Shown here piece after piece: positions 28,801 to 42,352 of a stretch of DNA of 42,352 bases. The notes under the pieces were generated by a model. The model saw only the letters and a program-made list of their open reading frames with translations, had not been told where the DNA came from and searched no databases. Origin of the DNA: Planctomycetaceae bacterium (GTDB lineage: Bacteria; Planctomycetota; Planctomycetia; Planctomycetales; Planctomycetaceae). Positions within the stretch are counted from its first letter, which is position 1. Every line of letters begins with the position of its first letter. The stretch lies in assembly GCA_028284885.1 (NCBI GenBank), contig JANQQW010000087.1:1-42352 (forward strand), written 5' to 3'. The position numbers were made by a program, and so were the translations under genes.

Positions 28801-31351
28801 CGTCCGGCGGGGCACGCGGTGGACGCCGGAACGGGCGAACGGCCCGGCCGTCGCCGCCCTCGCCCGCTGGCACGCCAAGGCGGAACGCGTGAACGAGAAG
28901 TACGTGCTCAGCGTGTTCGTCAACGACAAGCTCGTCGAGAAGCTGGAGGTCGACCCGTTGAAAGACGGCAGCCGCACGCTCGACGTGGACCCGGCCTTCC
29001 TCGCCGGCAAGACGAAGCACCGCGTGAACCTGGACCTCGAGGGCCGCGGCACGTTCAGCTACTCCGCCGTGCTGGAGGGGTTCGTCCCGGCCGACAAGGT
29101 CGCCAGCACCACCGACGCCTGGAGCGTCGAGCGGATCTACGAACCGACGTTCCGCATGCTGGACGGCCGCGCCGTGCCACGCGGCTTCGGCATCGCCCGC
29201 AGCGGGACGAAGACGTTCCGCAACCCGCTGACGCAACTGCCGGTCGGCGAACGCGGGCACGTCACGCTGCAGTGCTACCGTCGCCGCCCCACGGCCGACG
29301 AGCCGCACGACTACCTCGTCGTCACCGAACCGGTCCCGGCCGGGGCGTCGGTGCCGGAGGACTCGATCTCTGGAGCGTTCGAGCGGTACGAGATCGTGCC
29401 GGGGGCGATTCGGTTCTTCGTGGGCCAGCGTGTCGGCCGGTTCGACCTGAAGTACGGGCTCGTGGGCTACGAACCGGGCGAGTACCGGGCCGTGCCGACG
29501 AGCGTCCGCAGCCACGACGTGCCCGACCGGATGGCCGTCTCGAAGCCGACGCCGCTGACGGTGCTCGCCCGCGGCGAGAAGTCGGTCGACGAGTACCGGC
29601 TCACGCCGCTCGAACTGTTCGAGTACGGCAAGCAGTACGTCGCGAAGGAGAACTTCGACGCGGCCTGGCGGCACCTGCAACCACTCTACGCCGAGTACGA
29701 ACTCGACGCCGACCCGGCCCGCGAGCTGGTTCGAATGCTGTTCCGGTCCGCCCTCGCGCTCCAGAAGGACGGCGAGATCGTCGAGTTCTTCGAGATCCTC
29801 CGGCAACGGGACCCGTCCTACGTCATCGGCTACGAGGACGTGCTGCGGGTCGCGAAGGCGTACGCCGAGCTCGGCGAGTACGAGCGGAGCTACCTCGTCT
29901 ACCGGGCGACCATCGAGGGCCGCTTCTCCCGCGAGGTGCAGATCGTCGGCTGGCTGGCCGACCAGGGCGAGTACCTGCGGTCGGTCGAGGTGATGGAGCG
30001 GCTGCTGCGGTCCTACCCGGCCGAGTCGTACATCGCGACCGCCACCTACGCCCTCTCTCAGGAGGTGTACGGCAAGGCGGGCGAGGCGGCCGACGACGCA
30101 AAGCTCCGCGAGGCGAAGGTCACGCGGGTCGCCCTGCTCGCGGCCAGCGTCCGCATGACCGACCACTTCCTGACTGCCTGGCCGAACGACCCGGCCGCCG
30201 ACGAGGCGGCGTTCGCGCTGGCGAACACGCTGCTGGACCTCGAGCGGTACGAACTCGTCGTCGAGCGGGCCAGCGCGTTCGTCGAACGGTACCCGGAGAG
30301 CCGCATGCTCGACGGGTTCTGGTTCGTCGTCGGCTACGGCCAGTTCGCGCTCGGCAAGAGCAAGGAGGCCCTCGCGACGTGCGAGAAGGTCTCCAGCATG
30401 ACGCGGATCGACCCGGCGACCGGACGTGAGGTGCCCGCCGACAACAAGTGGCAGGCGATCTACATCATGGGTCAGATTCACCACAGCCTGGGCGAGGCGG
30501 CCAAGGCGATTGGCGACTACGAGAAGGTAAAGGACCGCTTCGTCGACGCCGCCGAGGCGATCGCCTACTTCTCCCGCCGAGACCTCTCGCTGCCCGAGGT
30601 GACGACCGTCGCCCCGGGCGAGGCGACCAAGCCGGAACTCGCGTTCCGCAACGTCGCCAACGTCAGCGTGAAGGTCTACCGCATCGACCTCCTGAAGTTC
30701 GGGCTGCTGCAACGCGACCTGGCGAACATCACGTCGATCAACCTCGCCGGTATCCGCCCGTTCCACGACGCCACCGTGAAGCTGGGCGACGGCAAGGACT
30801 ACCGGGACCGGACCGCCGAACTCGACCTGCCGCTGAAGGACGAGGGGGCCTACCTCGTCGTCTGCCGCGGCGACGACCTCTACACCAGCGGCCTCGTGCT
30901 CGTCTCGCCGCTCGAACTCGCGGTCGCCGAGGACACCACCTCCAAGCGGGTCCGCGTGACGGTGAAGGACCGCCGGGACGAGTCCTACCGGAAGGACGTG
31001 CACGTCAAGGTCATCGGCGCCTCGAACGAGGACTTCACCAGCGGCGACACCGACCTGCGGGGCGTCTTCCTCGCCGACGACATCCGCGGCACGGTGACCG
31101 TCATCGCCAAGGAGAAGGACGCGTTCTCCTTCTACCGCGGCCCGCTCCGCGAACTCGCGACGGTCGAAGACGAGGCCGACAAGGCGGCCGAGGGCGAGTA
31201 CGGCGCGCCCGACAGCCCCGTGCAGGGCGGCAAGGACCTGCTGGAGAACCTCCGCGAGCAGAACGGCTTCAACAACTCCATCCAGCGGGGGAACTACCGC
31301 AAGCTGCTCGACAACGACGACAAGGGCGTGGAGGCCCAGAAGGCGTTGTAG
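22859..31351 (+). CDS. Giant secreted TPR/alpha-2-macroglobulin-like protein
   Basis: 2,830 residues from ATG 22859 (GGGAGAGGAA six bases upstream). A Sec signal ends near residue 31. TPR-like repeats span about 55-590, then a beta domain with TVKTYRVDLADYF near 605. A macroglobulin MG2-like domain begins GYLYTDRPVYRPGQL near 777. A bait-region-associated domain lies at about 1087-1225, a variable Gly-rich segment at about 1300-1545 (with DSDRDG at 1384-1389), and the A2M core TDDKGQATLTFRLPERSTVW near 1565. An alpha-toroid thioester-domain-like region is at about 1747-1980. A beta domain (2127-2237), a second TPR block (2247-2570) and a second beta domain with KVYRIDLLKFG complete it. No CxEQ thioester motif is seen. 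Family members trap proteases; here a scaffold or envelope role is as likely. Confidence 0.9.
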   Translation: MTSRSTNPWRVPFSLVATLGLALVLSGPGTGRADDQPAAGDEKPTAARVTSLPDVPRNVHELMQSRKFAEAAEAIEAFLQRAPVEPNRAAYLHYLRIRALVEAGQFDAALAASDSFEKAEGNAQTEWAARIRFARADVFSRQRNYQRAGEVYRAEADRLLSDGRRDELAAISLEFADRYFDGVPAKDPSQAKKPDYGRARTYYQEALTLEPSHDVRRRVEFRLARCQQELGEHQGAVAAYRKWIETYSPDIESDEERERQPLEAEARYELGRTLLAFGQRYEARRVFEDFVASAFFTEGHEELKAQAAYRIGLTHGLPSPGSEDSLELGITAHERFVKDFPEHELAAKAEFDVATALVQYGRYDAAVARLDSIVANENYADRPEVARARRQLGQVYLNQKKYDEAITAWKAFLEAHPTDSAWAEVQQGIVNAEYGKAADLRGEKQYAKARQAWETFLNKYPLDGRAPRILLEFGRMPFEQAVALVEKEREAAGANADENSVSDESTALFEKAIADWRRLVQKYPNHGEASEAAFRVAVTLEDKLGRLEEALAAYEKVQGNFQQQARQRIADLTEKNLELVTERKFRTNEKPTVRVVTRNLETVTVKTYRVDLADYFRKMQTATGLEGLDIALIDPDVTTEHEVADYEKYRRIVNHVPVPLDGPGVVAVTVSAGELESTTMVVVSDLDVITKASRNELFVFTENTRQQQATEGVNVLVSDCHKVFAELASAKDGVARGTFDELKTCDELKVFAEHDGHVAFATVSLEGLEFAAGLAPRGYLYTDRPVYRPGQLVNLKGIVRRVDGDRFTFEPGETYRLDVYDPRSRRLHSREVTLDEFGAVDDRFLLPSAVPNGNCRVHLHQPGGDVSFESTFQVATFRLEPVRIEVETDQTVYYRGETVAGTITLAYQYGTPLAGKAVQYRVANGPWRNGTTNDDGKVEFTAETRTFRESTPVGIVVRYPDRNLVGTKTVFVATRGFAVAASTLRPVYIAGETFDVTARVADPSGEAVATDLVLDVLELVEPGKGKEGERRVARHALKSDDEGQATHTLRLDEAGRYLLRFTGTDRFGNDVSGGTVVSVSGDDDTVRLRILAEKHRYEVGDEATVQLHWRNAPALALVTYEGARILGHRLVQLKTGANELAVPVGADLAPNFVLGVAVMDTDSFHQARSEFLVRRRLKVELKPSAEELEPGAELEVTITTTDPQGNPVPAAVSLGMVERSLLERFGSGRPVVETFFGNGRRRPALRAASSVAFEYRPETQGISEFLLAENARRNYVELENEVREQLARGDVEQLRDLVRMQKQSRVQVVRERVDDLNTEFSQNGNGVLQGELFSRFGRPSGEFRLEAGGQVLSATEGLGVIELPALYDARGLQSGWRNHAFGFDSDRDGVANSLDFYWMEPSMPTSGGAGGGNLAGGRLMFGAGVNSDYGMPQSQLSGGGVTYNFETGIRRQHEAYPNGATVSGLVDPGSFAQGQTGQHQQWLYAERVSKRKLHLGDHVFTDGPVDWKIARDLSEHDGTVLALNGRGEFLAVNGLTVDELERQGDDLQLLPSQSSGETGYWNPGTITDDKGQATLTFRLPERSTVWTLRAVGTTKETLTGDAATDVTAVEKLFTEVRTPLAFREGDEAEILVEVHDSVSKKDAKVEVVFNATVGDRKSSVTKSFQAAGTEGGEIRELAFPLTVTAGDEVEFEVVVTSGDETSTTTETVPVLPYGLPVFATASGTANQTTLAFVEHDARNPVEGSRLRIAVGPGVERTLVDAVLDRGVIHCGVFVENGFARNVSDVIGGVAVLEAVRASRDEDAPDLRLLTDRIGSRLAALVASQRDDGGWSWSGSLNHGSDVRTSADALWALAAARSAGFAVPNEAVTNAVTFLQSAFANTRDRERQSLVLHALSRVEAATFAQANRLFRERADLSPEAAISVALALDALERESMATELLRSVEIPETETDPQRLALYLLALEELLPGDERTAKVAERLMAVRRGTRWTPERANGPAVAALARWHAKAERVNEKYVLSVFVNDKLVEKLEVDPLKDGSRTLDVDPAFLAGKTKHRVNLDLEGRGTFSYSAVLEGFVPADKVASTTDAWSVERIYEPTFRMLDGRAVPRGFGIARSGTKTFRNPLTQLPVGERGHVTLQCYRRRPTADEPHDYLVVTEPVPAGASVPEDSISGAFERYEIVPGAIRFFVGQRVGRFDLKYGLVGYEPGEYRAVPTSVRSHDVPDRMAVSKPTPLTVLARGEKSVDEYRLTPLELFEYGKQYVAKENFDAAWRHLQPLYAEYELDADPARELVRMLFRSALALQKDGEIVEFFEILRQRDPSYVIGYEDVLRVAKAYAELGEYERSYLVYRATIEGRFSREVQIVGWLADQGEYLRSVEVMERLLRSYPAESYIATATYALSQEVYGKAGEAADDAKLREAKVTRVALLAASVRMTDHFLTAWPNDPAADEAAFALANTLLDLERYELVVERASAFVERYPESRMLDGFWFVVGYGQFALGKSKEALATCEKVSSMTRIDPATGREVPADNKWQAIYIMGQIHHSLGEAAKAIGDYEKVKDRFVDAAEAIAYFSRRDLSLPEVTTVAPGEATKPELAFRNVANVSVKVYRIDLLKFGLLQRDLANITSINLAGIRPFHDATVKLGDGKDYRDRTAELDLPLKDEGAYLVVCRGDDLYTSGLVLVSPLELAVAEDTTSKRVRVTVKDRRDESYRKDVHVKVIGASNEDFTSGDTDLRGVFLADDIRGTVTVIAKEKDAFSFYRGPLRELATVEDEADKAAEGEYGAPDSPVQGGKDLLENLREQNGFNNSIQRGNYRKLLDNDDKGVEAQKAL

Positions 31352-31380
31352 GCCGACGGCGAACACGGTCGCCGGGAACG

Positions 31381-31406
31381 CCCGAGCCGTCCCCCGGTGG
31401 CTCGGG
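31381..31406. terminator. Hairpin between the giant A2M gene and the oxyR-like gene
   Basis: CCCGAGCC (31381-31388) and GGCTCGGG (31399-31406) form a perfect 8-bp stem with a 10-base loop. It lies 30 bases after one stop (31351) and just beyond the facing stop (31415), as expected for a shared terminator of convergent genes. Confidence 0.65.
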
Positions 31407-31414
31407 TGGACCAG

Positions 31415-32284
31415 CTACGTGGACCGCAGCGTCTCCTTGAACGCCTCGAGCAGGCGGCTCTGGAAGCGGTACGGGTTCCACGCCATCGCCACGGTCCGAG
31501 TGGGGGACGGGGAGCGGAACGACCGGTAGACGCGGCTCTCGGCGTGGTCGAGTTCACGGGCCATCGCCGGGATCAGCGAGACCCCGTGACCTAGCGAGAC
31601 CATCTCCTGAACCGTCGCGAGCTGCGTCGTCCGGCCGACGGTGACCGGGTGGAACGACCGCTCGCGGCACAGCGTGAGCACGCTCTCGGAGAGGCAGTGC
31701 CCGCTCGCCAACAGCACGACCGGATACGGTTCCACGTCCTCCACGCCGATCCGCCGACGGGACGCCAACGGGTGCTCCGTCGGCAGCACGAGGAACAGTT
31801 CCTCCTCGAACAGCGTCTCCACCTCCAGGTGCCGGGCGGCGACCGGCCGGGCGAGGATCGCCACGTCCACCTCGCCGTCCATGGTCTGCTTCAGCAGGTT
31901 CTCCGTCACGTCCTCGACGACGACCAGCGACGCCCGCGGCTTCCGTTCGGCGAACGCTCCCAGCACCTTCGGCAGGAAGTAGGGGGCGATCGTCGGGATC
32001 GCCCCGATGCGGAGCGTCCCGGTCTCGCCGTCGTCCGCCAGCTCCTCGCGGGTGTCGTCGACGAGCGAGAGCACGCGAGCCGCCCGGGTGGCGAGCAGCC
32101 GGCCCGCGTCGGTGAGCACCACCCGCCGCGCCTGCCGTTCGAACAGCGGCTGTCCCAGCTCGGCCTCCAGCTTCCCGATCGCCCGGCTCAGCGACGGCTG
32201 CGTGACACGCAGTTCCTCCGCCGCCCGCGTGAAGTTCTCGAGTTCCGCCGCCCGCAGGAAGTAACGCAGCTGGGTGAACTCCAC
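31415..32284 (-). CDS. oxyR: OxyR-like LysR-family peroxide-sensing regulator
   Basis: 289 residues from a GTG at 32284, with GGAGGGG six bases upstream; upstream in-frame reading is rejected. The N-terminal helix-turn-helix matches LysR proteins (LRYFLRAAELENFTRAAEEL, VTQPSLSRAIGKLEAELGQP), and the rest is a periplasmic-binding-like effector domain. C197 and C206 lie in GHCLSESVLTLCRERSF. They have the same 8-residue spacing and the same preceding GH as the redox pair C199/C208 of E. coli OxyR, where oxidation forms a disulfide that activates transcription. It lies just downstream of katG on the same strand, separated by a hairpin, so it likely controls katG. The gene symbol rests on the cysteine pair and the katG linkage. 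Confidence 0.85.
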   Translation of the reverse strand: MEFTQLRYFLRAAELENFTRAAEELRVTQPSLSRAIGKLEAELGQPLFERQARRVVLTDAGRLLATRAARVLSLVDDTREELADDGETGTLRIGAIPTIAPYFLPKVLGAFAERKPRASLVVVEDVTENLLKQTMDGEVDVAILARPVAARHLEVETLFEEELFLVLPTEHPLASRRRIGVEDVEPYPVVLLASGHCLSESVLTLCRERSFHPVTVGRTTQLATVQEMVSLGHGVSLIPAMARELDHAESRVYRSFRSPSPTRTVAMAWNPYRFQSRLLEAFKETLRST

Positions 32285-32322
32285 GACGCCCCTCCCGGGA
32301 ACTCGGACACGGAAACGCGGAA

Positions 32323-32355
32323 CTCCCCGCGACGATCGACGATCGCCGCGGGGAG
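32323..32355. terminator. Strong hairpin after katG, before the oxyR-like gene
   Basis: Arms CTCCCCGCGACGATCG (32323-32338) and CGATCGCCGCGGGGAG (32340-32355) pair at 15 of 16 positions around a single base. It lies 30 bases past the katG stop and about 40 bases before the regulator's GTG. The likely role is katG transcription termination; attenuation of read-through into the regulator is possible. Confidence 0.6.
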
Positions 32356-32385
32356 CCTGACGGTCTTCTCGACTCGACGAACGCG

Positions 32386-39376
<6,991 letters not shown>

Positions 39377-39522
39377 GGCGGGACCCGCACGGGGGTTGTG
39401 TCACGCGAGTGTATCCCCGTCGCGAGCCCGTCGCACGTCTCTTCGCTGATCCGTCCCGGGCGGGGCGAGCGGGCCCCCTTCGACCGACCGTTGTGCGTGG
39501 ATCCTTCGCGCGCGAAATCGTC

Positions 39523-39551
39523 TAGACAGCGTGCCGGGCCGGGCCTAGTAT
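39523..39551 (+). promoter_or_regulatory. Putative flhA promoter
   Basis: TAGACA (39523-39528) and TAGTAT (39546-39551) with a 17-base spacer match 5/6 and 4/6 of the sigma-70 consensus. They lie about 60 bases before the flhA GTG in the 238-base divergent gap. No flagellar sigma-54 or sigma-28 pattern was found there. Confidence 0.45.
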
Positions 39552-39614
39552 TCCGCCCCCTTCCAACGTTCGTTCCGAACAACCTTCCCTTTCAAGTCCA
39601 TCCCGGAGTCGGTC

Positions 39615-41723
39615 GTGCCGCCGGAGAGTGCCGTAGGCTGGCGTGGTGTTGCCGCGCGCGGTCGTGGGCTCGTCTTCCCGCTCCTCATCGTGGCCTCGGT
39701 GCTCGTCATCGTGGTCCCGTTGCCGGCGGTGATGATGGACCTGCTGCTGGCCTGCAACGTCACCGTGGCCGTCGTCATCCTGCTGACGACCATCTACGTC
39801 AAGCGGCCGCTCGACTTCAGCGTCTTCCCCGCCGTGCTGCTGGGAACCACGCTCGCCCGGCTGGTGCTCAACGTCGCCAGCACGCGGCTCATCCTCTCGA
39901 ACGGCGGCACGCAGGGTGTCTCGGCGGCCGGCGGCGTCATCGAGGCGTTCGGCCAGTTCGTCGCGGCCGGCAACATCGCCATCGGACTCATCCTGTTCGT
40001 GATCCTGGTGGCGATCCAGTTCCTCGTCATCACCAAGGGGGCCACGCGAATCTCCGAGGTCGCCGCCCGCTTCGCGCTCGACGGCATGCCGGGCAAGCAG
40101 ATGGCGATCGACGCCGACCTCAACGCCGGACTCGTCACGGCCGAGGAGGCCAAGGCCCGACGCGAGGAGGTCGGACAGCAGGCCGACTTCTACGGGGCCA
40201 TGGACGGTGCCAGCAAGTTCGTCCGCGGCGACAGCATCGCCAGCATCGTCATCACGCTGGTCAACATCGTCGGCGGCCTGTACGTCGGCATGGTCCAGAA
40301 CGGCATGACGATCACCGAGGCGGGCACCGTCTTCACCACGCTCACCATCGGCGACGGACTCGTCACGCAGGTCCCGGCCTTCCTCATCTCGATGGCGGCC
40401 GGCATCATCGCCACCCGCGAGTCGGGCGACTCCAACCTCTCGAAGGACGTCGTCGAGCAGACCTTCGCCCACCCGGACGCCCTGTTCCTCGCGGCCGCCT
40501 TCCTCGTCGCCCTCTCGGCCACGGGGCTGCCGGTCGCCCCCATGATCGCCCTCGGCCTCGCCTGCGTCGTCACGGGCTTCGTGCTGAAGAACGGGCAGAA
40601 GGAGGCCGCCGTCCGGAAGGACCAGGAGACGAAGCAGCAGGAGGTCCAGGAGGCCGCCAAGCCGGAACCCAAGCCCGAGGACCGGCTGCTCGTCGACCCG
40701 CTCGAGCTCGAGCTCGGCTATCGACTCATCCGGCTCGCCGACCCCAGCAGCGGCGGCGACCTGCTCGACCGCGTGACCCGCATCCGGCACAAGGTCGCCC
40801 AGGAGATCGGCCTGATCCTGCCGAAGGTCCGCATCCGCGACAACATCCGCATCGACGAACGCAGCTACCAGATCAAGATTCGCGACGTCCCGGTCGCGTG
40901 GGGCGAGGCCTTCGTCGGCGGCTTTCTCGCCATCGACACCGGCGCCACCAACGGCCCGGTCCCCGGCATCGAGACCGTCGAGCCGGCCTTCGGCCGCAAG
41001 GCCTACTGGATCGAGGAGGCCCAGAAGGAGCGGGCCGAGATCGCCGGCTACAGCGTCGTCGAGCCGTCCGCCGTGCTCGCCACCCACCTCGTCGAAGTCG
41101 TCCGCGACCACAGTGCCGAACTGCTCACACGGCAGCAGGTGCACGCCCTGCTCGACCACCTCAGGGACCAGTCGCCGAAGGTCGTCGAGGAACTCGTGCC
41201 CGACCTGATGCGTCCGGCCCAGGTTCACCAGGTGCTCGCCAACCTGCTCCGCGAACGGGTGCCGATCCGCGACCTCGAGTCGATCCTCGAGACGCTCGGC
41301 ACGTACGCCGGCCGCACGCAGGACCTGACGATCCTCACGGAGTACGCCCGCCACGGACTCGCCCGCGCGATCTGCCGGCAGTACCGCGACAAGAACCGCG
41401 TGCTGCACGTCGTCACGCTCGACGCGGCACTCGAGGAGGTGCTCGCCGCGGGCATCGAGTTCGGCGAGACGGGCATGATCGTCAAGCTCTCGCCGCAGGT
41501 CTCCGAGAGCGTCACCCGCAGCATCGCCGAGCAGGTCAAGAAGCTGGTCGAACGGGGTCATCCGCCGGTCGTCCTGTGCAACCCGCAGATTCGTGCCGGC
41601 CTCCGGCAGATCACGGCCGCCGCCCTGCCGAAGCTCGCCGTCGTCAGCCTGAACGAAGTCACCCGCGACACCGACGCCGAGGCCCTCGGCCACGTCTCGA
41701 CGGAGGCGCCGCAGGCGGCTTGA
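39615..41723 (+). CDS. flhA: Flagellar export apparatus membrane protein FlhA
   Basis: 702 residues from a GTG at 39615 (GGAG seven bases upstream). FlhA is the large export-gate component of the flagellar type III secretion system, in the inner membrane. The N-terminal half has several membrane helices (about 20-330) with the FHIPEP-family signatures LLGTTLARLVLNVASTRLIL and GDGLVTQVPAFLISMAAGII. A charged linker (KDQETKQQEVQEAAKPEPKP) leads to the cytoplasmic domain that docks substrates and chaperones, including LEVGYR-like LELELGYRLI and TYAGRTQDLTILTEYARHGL. Length is normal for the family. The TGA stop at 41721-41723 lies at the very edge of an inverted-repeat arm. flhF follows after the inserted cassette. 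Confidence 0.97.
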   Translation: MPPESAVGWRGVAARGRGLVFPLLIVASVLVIVVPLPAVMMDLLLACNVTVAVVILLTTIYVKRPLDFSVFPAVLLGTTLARLVLNVASTRLILSNGGTQGVSAAGGVIEAFGQFVAAGNIAIGLILFVILVAIQFLVITKGATRISEVAARFALDGMPGKQMAIDADLNAGLVTAEEAKARREEVGQQADFYGAMDGASKFVRGDSIASIVITLVNIVGGLYVGMVQNGMTITEAGTVFTTLTIGDGLVTQVPAFLISMAAGIIATRESGDSNLSKDVVEQTFAHPDALFLAAAFLVALSATGLPVAPMIALGLACVVTGFVLKNGQKEAAVRKDQETKQQEVQEAAKPEPKPEDRLLVDPLELELGYRLIRLADPSSGGDLLDRVTRIRHKVAQEIGLILPKVRIRDNIRIDERSYQIKIRDVPVAWGEAFVGGFLAIDTGATNGPVPGIETVEPAFGRKAYWIEEAQKERAEIAGYSVVEPSAVLATHLVEVVRDHSAELLTRQQVHALLDHLRDQSPKVVEELVPDLMRPAQVHQVLANLLRERVPIRDLESILETLGTYAGRTQDLTILTEYARHGLARAICRQYRDKNRVLHVVTLDAALEEVLAAGIEFGETGMIVKLSPQVSESVTRSIAEQVKKLVERGHPPVVLCNPQIRAGLRQITAAALPKLAVVSLNEVTRDTDAEALGHVSTEAPQAA

Positions 41724-41754
41724 GTCAAGAGTCCAGAGTCGAGAGTCAAGAGCC
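41722..41754 (+). repeat. Left inverted-repeat arm of the cassette
   Basis: 33 bases beginning GAGTCAAGAGTCCAGAGTCG and ending GAGTCAAGAGCC. The 10-mer GAGTCAAGAG occurs twice in the arm, at 41722-41731 and 41743-41752 (period 21). The arm overlaps the last two bases of the flhA TGA. Confidence 0.85.
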
Positions 41755-41767
41755 GGAAAGCACCGAG

Positions 41768-42124
41768 ATGGCGTTTCGATTCGAGAAACTGGCGGTGTGG
41801 CAGCAGGCGATCGACTTCGCGTCGCTCGTCTACGAGGTGACACGCAGTTTCCCGGGTGACGAGCGATTCGGGCTCACCAACCAGATGCGACGTGCCGCAG
41901 TCTCGGTCTCCTCGAACATCGCCGAGGGGAGCGGGCGGCGATCCGATCGCGACTTCTCCCGGTTCGTCGAGATCGCGTACAGCTCTGGACTCGAAGTCGT
42001 CTCGCAGGCATCCGTGGCACGCAACCAGGGCTTTCTCGACGATCACGGTCACCAACGGATCTACAACTCGGCCGACGAACTGAGCCGCATGCTCAGCGGC
42101 CTCCAATCCAGCCTCGAGAGTTGA
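41768..42124 (+). CDS. Four-helix-bundle protein (S23 / 23S rRNA intervening-sequence family)
   Basis: 118 residues from ATG 41768. The sequence MAFRFEKLAVWQQAIDFASL, then VYEVTRSFPGDERFGLTNQM, RRAAVSVSSNIAEGSGRRSD and FSRFVEIAYSS follows the consensus of the TIGR02436/S23 four-helix-bundle family. That family was first noted in intervening sequences of 23S rRNA genes and includes the accessory protein bAvd of diversity-generating retroelements. Function is not settled; bAvd binds nucleic acid and a reverse transcriptase. No reverse transcriptase is in this window. Codons are less strictly G/C-ending than in flhA (for example ttt, cga, tct, gat), fitting a transferred gene. It lies wholly within the inverted-repeat cassette between flhA and flhF. 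Confidence 0.93.
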   Translation: MAFRFEKLAVWQQAIDFASLVYEVTRSFPGDERFGLTNQMRRAAVSVSSNIAEGSGRRSDRDFSRFVEIAYSSGLEVVSQASVARNQGFLDDHGHQRIYNSADELSRMLSGLQSSLES

Positions 42125-42138
42125 TCCAACAATTCTCT

Positions 42139-42171
42139 GGCTCTTGACTCTCGACCCTAGACTCTTGACTC
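42139..42171 (-). repeat. Right inverted-repeat arm of the cassette
   Basis: 33 bases, GGCTCTTGACTCTCGACCCT through GACTCTTGACTC, reverse-complementary to the left arm at all but two positions. It ends five bases before the flhF ATG, so the usual ribosome-site position for flhF is occupied by repeat sequence. Confidence 0.85.
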
Positions 42172-42175
42172 GAAC

Positions 42176-42352
42176 ATGAGCGATATCAAGACCTTCCGCG
42201 CCGACTCGATGAACGAGGCCCTCGCGCTGGTGCGTGAGGAGCTCGGGCACGACGCGGTCATCCTGCACACGAAGCAGGTCGAGCAGAAGCGGCGGATGCC
42301 GTGGTCGCGGAAGCGGACCGAGGTCGAGATCACCGCGGGCGTCGGCGTGAAC
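42176..42352 (+). CDS. flhF: Flagellar GTPase FlhF, N-terminal part, continues past the right edge
   Basis: The first 59 codons are present from ATG 42176. MSDIKTFRADSMNEALALVR followed by EELGHDAVILHTKQ is the characteristic FlhF N-terminus. FlhF is an SRP-family GTPase that sets the position or number of flagella; the GTPase domain lies beyond the window. Its place after flhA is the standard order. No Shine-Dalgarno is visible: the bases before the ATG belong to the cassette's repeat arm plus CGAAC, so translation may have depended on flhA coupling before insertion. Confidence 0.93.
   Translation, partial: MSDIKTFRADSMNEALALVREELGHDAVILHTKQVEQKRRMPWSRKRTEVEITAGVGVN

Larger units (their letters stand above)
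41722..42171. mobile_element. Inverted-repeat-bounded cassette carrying a four-helix-bundle gene
   Basis: A 450-base unit bounded by 33-base inverted repeats matching at 31 of 33 positions contains only the four-helix-bundle gene. It starts inside the flhA stop codon and ends five bases before the flhF ATG, so it sits exactly in the intergenic seam. No transposase is inside, so movement would need an enzyme supplied elsewhere. Mobility is inferred from structure only. Confidence 0.6.

Noticed and set aside
41722..42171. Diversity-generating retroelement around the bAvd-like gene
   Set aside because: No reverse transcriptase, template repeat or variable repeat in the visible sequence; the gene belongs to the broader four-helix-bundle family.

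Overview
The window is very GC-rich DNA with strong G/C preference at third codon positions, and it almost certainly comes from a planctomycete. It carries two paired operons of a cytochrome-like PSCyt1/PSCyt2/PSD1 protein followed by a DUF1501 protein, and two of a PSD3/PSD5/PSD4/PSCyt3/PSD2 protein followed by a DUF1552 protein. These families expanded in Planctomycetota. It also has a WD40 membrane protein with a J-like N-terminus, a Cys-type sulfatase, a giant TPR/alpha-2-macroglobulin protein and the flagellar genes flhA and flhF. Part of this is recognition of family patterns by eye; no database was searched.

Layout. 1-5825: a partial WD40 membrane protein (minus) is divergent from a lidless Hsp70-like protein and a small GYF-like protein (plus), with a strong hairpin after the latter. 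5900-9540: DUF1592-class protein with a PA14 domain, then a DUF1552 protein (minus). 9541-13233: small genes around a sulfatase: two short proteins sharing an N-terminal module but with uncertain downstream frame, a prepilin-like protein, a four-helix membrane protein and a zinc-ribbon/TM miniprotein. 13323-17934: PSD1 protein, a dispersed-type palindromic repeat, and a DUF1501 protein (plus). 17949-22628: a second DUF1592/DUF1552 pair, convergent with the preceding operon. 22859-31351: a 2,830-residue secreted TPR/alpha-2-macroglobulin-like protein. 31415-34764: an OxyR-like LysR regulator and a catalase-peroxidase with a signal peptide. 34965-39376: a second PSD1/DUF1501 pair. 39615-42352: flhA, an inverted-repeat-flanked cassette holding a four-helix-bundle gene, and the start of flhF.

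Themes. The window is rich in exported proteins: four Tat-type RR signals and at least seven Sec-type signals. Each of the four cytochrome-like/Tat-partner operons has the same order: a protein with two CxxCH motifs first, its Tat-exported partner second. This suggests a multi-component periplasmic or cell-surface apparatus, probably degradative or redox, whose chemistry is not established. The sulfatase fits a polysaccharide-degrading lifestyle. The most unusual items are the repeat-bounded cassette wedged between the flhA stop and the flhF start, the duplicated TPR plus beta-domain architecture of the giant protein without a thioester motif, and the lidless Hsp70 facing a J-like WD40 protein.

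No rRNA, tRNA, CRISPR array, transposase or phage gene was recognised.
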